Assembly (NCBI RefSeq): GCF_026616195.1 | Contig: NZ_JANHDH010000001.1 | Location: 1,674,001 to 1,738,000 of the forward strand | Direction of reading: 5' to 3' | Length of the DNA stretch: 64,000 bases | DNA from: Haloarchaeobius amylolyticus | Lineage (GTDB): Archaea > Halobacteriota > Halobacteria > Halobacteriales > Natrialbaceae | Position numbers and translations under genes: made by a program | Notes under the pieces: generated by a model | What the model saw: only the letters and a program-made list of their open reading frames with translations | The model's database searches: none | What the model was told of the DNA's origin: nothing | In this document: one piece after another, positions 60,637-64,000 of the stretch | Layout of the letters: every line of letters begins with the position of its first letter | Position numbering within the stretch: position 1 is the stretch's first letter

Positions 60637-63126
60637 TCACTCTATCTCGGAGCGTGGCGCGAACTCGAACCGTGCACCGCCCTCCTCGCTCTCCTCGACC
60701 GACACCTCCCAGTCGTGGGCGGCAGCGATGCTCTCGACGATACTGAGCCCGAAGCCGGTGCCGTCTCCGGTCGTCGAGTACCCGTGCTCGAAGACGCAGT
60801 CTCGCTCTTCGGGCGGGATGCCGGGGCCGTCGTCCGCGACGAAGAACAGGCCGTCTTCGACCCCGACGCGGATGGTCACCCCGGACCCACCGTCTTCGAC
60901 GCTGTCGCCGGGATTCTCTGCTGTCTGCTCGCTCGTCGAGCCGTGCTCGACGCTGTTGCGGAACAGGTTCTCGAACAGCGTGCGCAGTCGCTCCGGGTCG
61001 CACTCCAGCGTCACGTCGTCCGCCTCGACGACGAGGGTCGCGTCCGGGGCGTCGATGGACTGCCACGCGTCCTCGGCGACCGCGGCGAGTTCGACCGTCT
61101 GGTACTCGCTGACCATCTCCCCTTCGCGGGCCAGCGTCAGCAGCGACGACACCAGGTCGTCGATGCGGTCGAGGGCCCGGGCGATGCGGTCGTGGTTCTC
61201 CGCGGCCCCGGGAGCGTCCTCCCTCGCGAGTTCGAGACTCGTCTTCGCGACGCCGAGGGGGTTCCGCAGGTCGTGGCTGAGCACGCTCGCGAACCGGTCC
61301 AGCCGTTCGACGTTGCGTTCGAGTTCGCGCTCGCGTTCGACGCGTTCGAGCAGTCCCGCGGCCAGTCGGATGTAGAGGTCCGTGAGCTTGAGCTCGCGTT
61401 CCGAGGGCCGGTGGGGGTTCCTGAAGTGCGTCGACAGCATCCCGAGGAGGGTGCCGGAGCTGTCGACTATCGGGGTCGACTGGACGGCGCGATACGGGAC
61501 GCTGGCGGCGACCTCGCGGTGCGGGCGGAACGCCTCGTCGGCCATGACGTCTTCGACGACGACGCGTTCGCCCCCTCGCAGGGCCCGTCCACAGATGGAC
61601 GTGTCGGACGTCTGCACGACCGCGAAGTGGTCGAGGAACTCCTGCGGGAAGCCGCGCTGGGCGGCTATCGTCAGCGTCTGGTGCGTGGCGTCGTAGAGCT
61701 GGACGTTCCCGTAGTCCGCGTTCTGGAGTGCGATGGTCGCGTCGAGGATCTCCTCCAGCATCTCCTGGACGTCGTCCGTCTCGACGAGTCGCATCGTCAA
61801 CTCGTGCAGTCGCGTCATCGCCGACAGTTCGGTCGCCAGCTGGTCCCGGAGCGCCCGGTTCTCGGCCTCGGTCTGTTTCCGGTCGGTGACGTCCTCGAAG
61901 AGGATCGCGACCTTGTGCTCGTCGGGGTCACCGACCCGGACCGCGTAGACGTCGAACCAGCGCTCGTCGAGGTACCTCGCCTGTCTCGTGAACCGCCGCG
62001 ACTTCCCGGTCAGGGCCACCTCGCCGTAGATCTCGAACCAGAACTCCTCGTGCAGTGGTTCGAGTTCCCGCATGCGCTTCCCCTCGACGTCGACGAGCCC
62101 GGACTCCTCCTCGAACGCCGGGTTCGTCAGGAGGAAGCGGTAGTCCACCGGTTCCTCGTGCTCGTCGAACAGCATCTCGACGATGCAGTAGCCCTGCTCG
62201 ATCGACTGGAAGAGCGTGCGATAGCGCTCCTCGCTCTCCCGGAGGCGGTCGTAGGCGTACTCCTTCGCCCGGTAGAGCTCCCGGCCCCGGAACGCGATGT
62301 TCCCGGGGCTGTACTTCTCCTCGAGCCCGAAGCGTTCGAGCAGGTCCGACCCCTCCTCGGACCGGACGTAGGACACGACCGCGGTGACGTCCTCGAACCG
62401 GAGGACGATGTAGTCGATGTCCCCGCTCGGCCCGAACAGGGGCGTACAGAGCAGACACCACCAGCGCTCGGTCGCCTCGTCGTCGGTGAACTCGTTCGGC
62501 GGGAGCCGGATGCGCATCGCCGGCAGCACGTCGGCCTGCCGGCTGGTCGTCACCCGGTCGAGCGACGCCAGGATGCGGTGGAGGTTCTCCGGGTCGCCCA
62601 CCTCGAGTGCGGCGTCGATGACCACCGGGAGCGACCGCCTGACGACGTGGTCGCGCTCGGCCGCGGTCGCCTCCAGGTACGCATCGCTCGCCTCGACGAC
62701 CTCGTAGTCGTCGGGTTCGACGACCTCGTAGTCGTCGGGTTCGACGACCTCGTAGTCGTCGGGTTCGACGACCTCGTAGTCGTCGGGTTCGACGACCTCG
62801 TAGTCGTCGGGTTCGACGACCAGCGCGAGTTCGGGCCCGGTCTCGAACAGCTGGCGGAACATCGAGATGTCGAGTCGCGGTGCCGCGACGGAATCCGTCG
62901 GCTGGCGGTGCCGCCCCGGTGGCCGCCACCAGAGCTGGTCCCCCGACTCGACCGTCTTCGTCTGTAGTTCGCCCGCTTCGACCAGGTCGGCGAGCACGTC
63001 GAAGAGCGCCGGCTCTGCACAGTCCAGCTCGCTCGAAAGTTCCCCGACCGAGACCGGGGTCCCTGGTGGGTCGAGGCTGTCGAAGACTGTCAGTACTGAA
63101 GCCCGCGACAGGACGGGGGAACTCAT
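60637..63126 (-). CDS. hybrid-sensor histidine kinase: winged helix-PAS-PAS-GAF-HisKA-HATPase
   Basis: An 829-residue sensor kinase. Residues 10-75 resemble a winged helix (SVGELSSELDCAEPALFDVL). A first PAS domain (about 90-250) contains the five-fold repeat VVEPDDYE; a second PAS (about 300-420) ends DVTDRKQTE; a GAF domain spans about 440-600. The dimerisation helix has FASVLSHDLRNPLG with the phosphoacceptor His, and the ATPase has LFENLFRNSVEH, DDGPGIPPEE and GTGFGLSIV. It should autophosphorylate and signal to an unlinked response regulator. No membrane helix is evident, so it probably senses a cytoplasmic signal. Confidence 0.9.
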   Translation of the reverse strand: MSSPVLSRASVLTVFDSLDPPGTPVSVGELSSELDCAEPALFDVLADLVEAGELQTKTVESGDQLWWRPPGRHRQPTDSVAAPRLDISMFRQLFETGPELALVVEPDDYEVVEPDDYEVVEPDDYEVVEPDDYEVVEPDDYEVVEASDAYLEATAAERDHVVRRSLPVVIDAALEVGDPENLHRILASLDRVTTSRQADVLPAMRIRLPPNEFTDDEATERWWCLLCTPLFGPSGDIDYIVLRFEDVTAVVSYVRSEEGSDLLERFGLEEKYSPGNIAFRGRELYRAKEYAYDRLRESEERYRTLFQSIEQGYCIVEMLFDEHEEPVDYRFLLTNPAFEEESGLVDVEGKRMRELEPLHEEFWFEIYGEVALTGKSRRFTRQARYLDERWFDVYAVRVGDPDEHKVAILFEDVTDRKQTEAENRALRDQLATELSAMTRLHELTMRLVETDDVQEMLEEILDATIALQNADYGNVQLYDATHQTLTIAAQRGFPQEFLDHFAVVQTSDTSICGRALRGGERVVVEDVMADEAFRPHREVAASVPYRAVQSTPIVDSSGTLLGMLSTHFRNPHRPSERELKLTDLYIRLAAGLLERVERERELERNVERLDRFASVLSHDLRNPLGVAKTSLELAREDAPGAAENHDRIARALDRIDDLVSSLLTLAREGEMVSEYQTVELAAVAEDAWQSIDAPDATLVVEADDVTLECDPERLRTLFENLFRNSVEHGSTSEQTAENPGDSVEDGGSGVTIRVGVEDGLFFVADDGPGIPPEERDCVFEHGYSTTGDGTGFGLSIVESIAAAHDWEVSVEESEEGGARFEFAPRSEIE
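62701..62820 (-). repeat. coding minisatellite: five identical 24-base units
   Basis: Five perfect head-to-tail copies of a 24-base unit encoding VVEPDDYE, located where the first strand of the PAS domain begins (ALVVEPDDYEVVEASDAYLE). The flanking VVEASDAY shows that the unit arose by duplicating one strand of the domain. Copy number is a multiple of 3, so changes keep the frame. Identity of the copies suggests recent or ongoing slippage. Confidence 0.95.
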
Positions 63127-63246
63127 GCTAGTAGTTCGTTCGAATCACGATTAAGAATTCCTCCTGATGGGCTTGCACAGTCAGGTCGAAGCCGCGTCAG
63201 GACAGGCGTACGCCAGGAGACGGGGTGGGGGTCGCCTGTTCGCGGC

Positions 63247-64000
63247 TCAGACCAGCACCTCGACCTCGTAGCCCGCGTCGCGGATCGCCTCCAGCAGTTC
63301 CTCGACGTGGTCGTGCCCTCTCGTCTCGAGGTCGACCTCGACCTCGGTGTCGGCCATGCCGATCTGCCGGGAGGTGCGGTCGTGCTGGATGGCGTAGATG
63401 TTCGCCTTCTTCTCGGCGATGATGTGCAGCAGTTCCTCGAGCGAGCCGGGGCGGTCCCGGAGGACGGTCTTGATCTTCACGTACCGGCCGGTGGCGACGA
63501 GGCCGCGCATGACGACCGTCGTGAGCATGTTCAGGTCGATGTTGCCCCCGCACATCGCCGGGACGATGACCTCGCCCTCGTCGTAGTCGAACTTGTTGAA
63601 CAGGATGGCCGCGAGGGGGGCCGCACCCGCGCCCTCGACCAGCGTCTTCCCGCGTTCGAGGACGTAGGTCAGCGCCATGGCTATCTCCGGGTCGGAGACG
63701 GTGACGACCTCGTCGACGCGCTCCTTGATGACCTCGAAGGTCTGCGTGCCGGGCCCGCGGACCGCGATACCGTCCGCGATGGTATCGACGGTGTCGAGTT
63801 CGTAGCGTTCGCCCTTCTGGAGGGACTGGGCGACGCTTGAGGCCCCCTCGGCCTGCACGCCGACGATGCGCGTCTCGGGGCTCTTGGCCTTGATGGCGGT
63901 CGCGATACCGGAGATGAGCCCGCCGCCGCCGATGGGGACCACGACGGTCTCGACCTCCGGGAGGTCGTCGAGGATCTCCAGCCCGATGGTGCCCTGTCCG
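63247..64000 (-). CDS. ilvA: threonine ammonia-lyase (threonine dehydratase), C-terminal part
   Basis: The gene runs off the window at 64000. The visible 250 residues include the PLP-phosphate loop IGGGGLISGIA, the fold-type II core (GAGAAPLAAILF) and a C-terminal ACT domain (VKIKTVLRDRPGSLEELLHII; TEVEVDLETRGHDHV). It deaminates threonine to 2-oxobutanoate, the first step of isoleucine synthesis or threonine breakdown; ACT domains bind amino-acid effectors. A ridA gene for its enamine by-product is 7 kb away. Confidence 0.92.
   Translation of the reverse strand, partial: GQGTIGLEILDDLPEVETVVVPIGGGGLISGIATAIKAKSPETRIVGVQAEGASSVAQSLQKGERYELDTVDTIADGIAVRGPGTQTFEVIKERVDEVVTVSDPEIAMALTYVLERGKTLVEGAGAAPLAAILFNKFDYDEGEVIVPAMCGGNIDLNMLTTVVMRGLVATGRYVKIKTVLRDRPGSLEELLHIIAEKKANIYAIQHDRTSRQIGMADTEVEVDLETRGHDHVEELLEAIRDAGYEVEVLV

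Noticed and set aside
62701-62820. Five 24-base direct repeats considered as a CRISPR array
   Set aside because: The units are joined without spacers, keep the reading frame of a kinase gene and have no cas genes nearby.
1-64000. Prophage, integrated plasmid or insertion sequence
   Set aside because: No integrase, transposase, replication or capsid gene was recognised, and composition is even apart from the stretch at 10.05-10.73 kb.

Overview
This window is a stretch of chromosome from a halophilic archaeon (class Halobacteria). The evidence is the high GC content, very acidic proteins, many start codons lying 25-30 bases downstream of a TATA-like box (leaderless transcripts), a thermosome subunit, ribosomal protein L40e, a PGF-CTERM secreted protease, a Tat-exported lipoprotein, DUF5786 and DUF5787 proteins, and a tRNA-Ser with a long variable arm. 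The genus cannot be fixed from the sequence alone. No phage, integrase, transposase or CRISPR array was seen.

Layout. 0-5 kb: the tail of an unknown gene, two related small membrane proteins, a DUF5787 protein, a purine nucleoside permease-family protein, and a PhnP-like hydrolase coupled to an AAA ATPase with a His/Asp tail. 5-12 kb: an Agl23-type membrane protein of N-glycosylation, a zinc alcohol dehydrogenase, a thiolase, a 680-base stretch of atypical composition, and an ABC ATPase with no permease beside it. 12-20 kb: a tungsten aldehyde:ferredoxin oxidoreductase joined stop-to-start to a 2'-5' RNA ligase-like gene, a Na+/H+ antiporter with TrkA domains, and two neighbouring long-chain acyl-CoA synthetases. 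20-27 kb: one 2082-residue secreted subtilase with PKD-like repeats. 27-34 kb: metallo-beta-lactamase hydrolases, serS, two SHOCT proteins, a sulfur/redox pair (rhodanese-hydrolase fusion and CoA-disulfide reductase-like enzyme) and a peroxiredoxin with a helical tail.

34-44 kb: a Rieske protein with a long helical domain, a SpoIIM-like protein, Tsr3, L40e, DUF5786, DUF99, a family 4 uracil-DNA glycosylase, a phosphonate-type ABC transporter (phnD-phnC-phnE), a nonsense-interrupted gene and hisH. 44-52 kb: a SWIM zinc-finger protein, a receiver-PAS protein, trm1, a YihY-coiled coil-PAP2 overlapping gene run, and divergent glnA and lrp. 52-64 kb: a thiamine-binding protein, the thermosome gene, an SRAP DNA-protein crosslink protein, tRNA-Ser, ridA, a thioesterase, cytochrome bd oxidase (cydAB), an amphi-Trp protein, a large histidine kinase with a coding minisatellite, and the end of ilvA.

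Most genes are housekeeping: lipid and amino-acid metabolism, RNA modification, redox and respiration. The least explained signals are non-coding or sub-genic: a regular array of five hairpins between the thiamine-binding and thermosome genes; two diverged copies of a ~118-base intergenic element (near 1.8 and 37.6 kb); an in-frame TGA in a gene beside hisH; five identical 24-base repeats inside a PAS domain; and inverted repeats sitting on the promoters of the redox and acyl-CoA synthetase genes.
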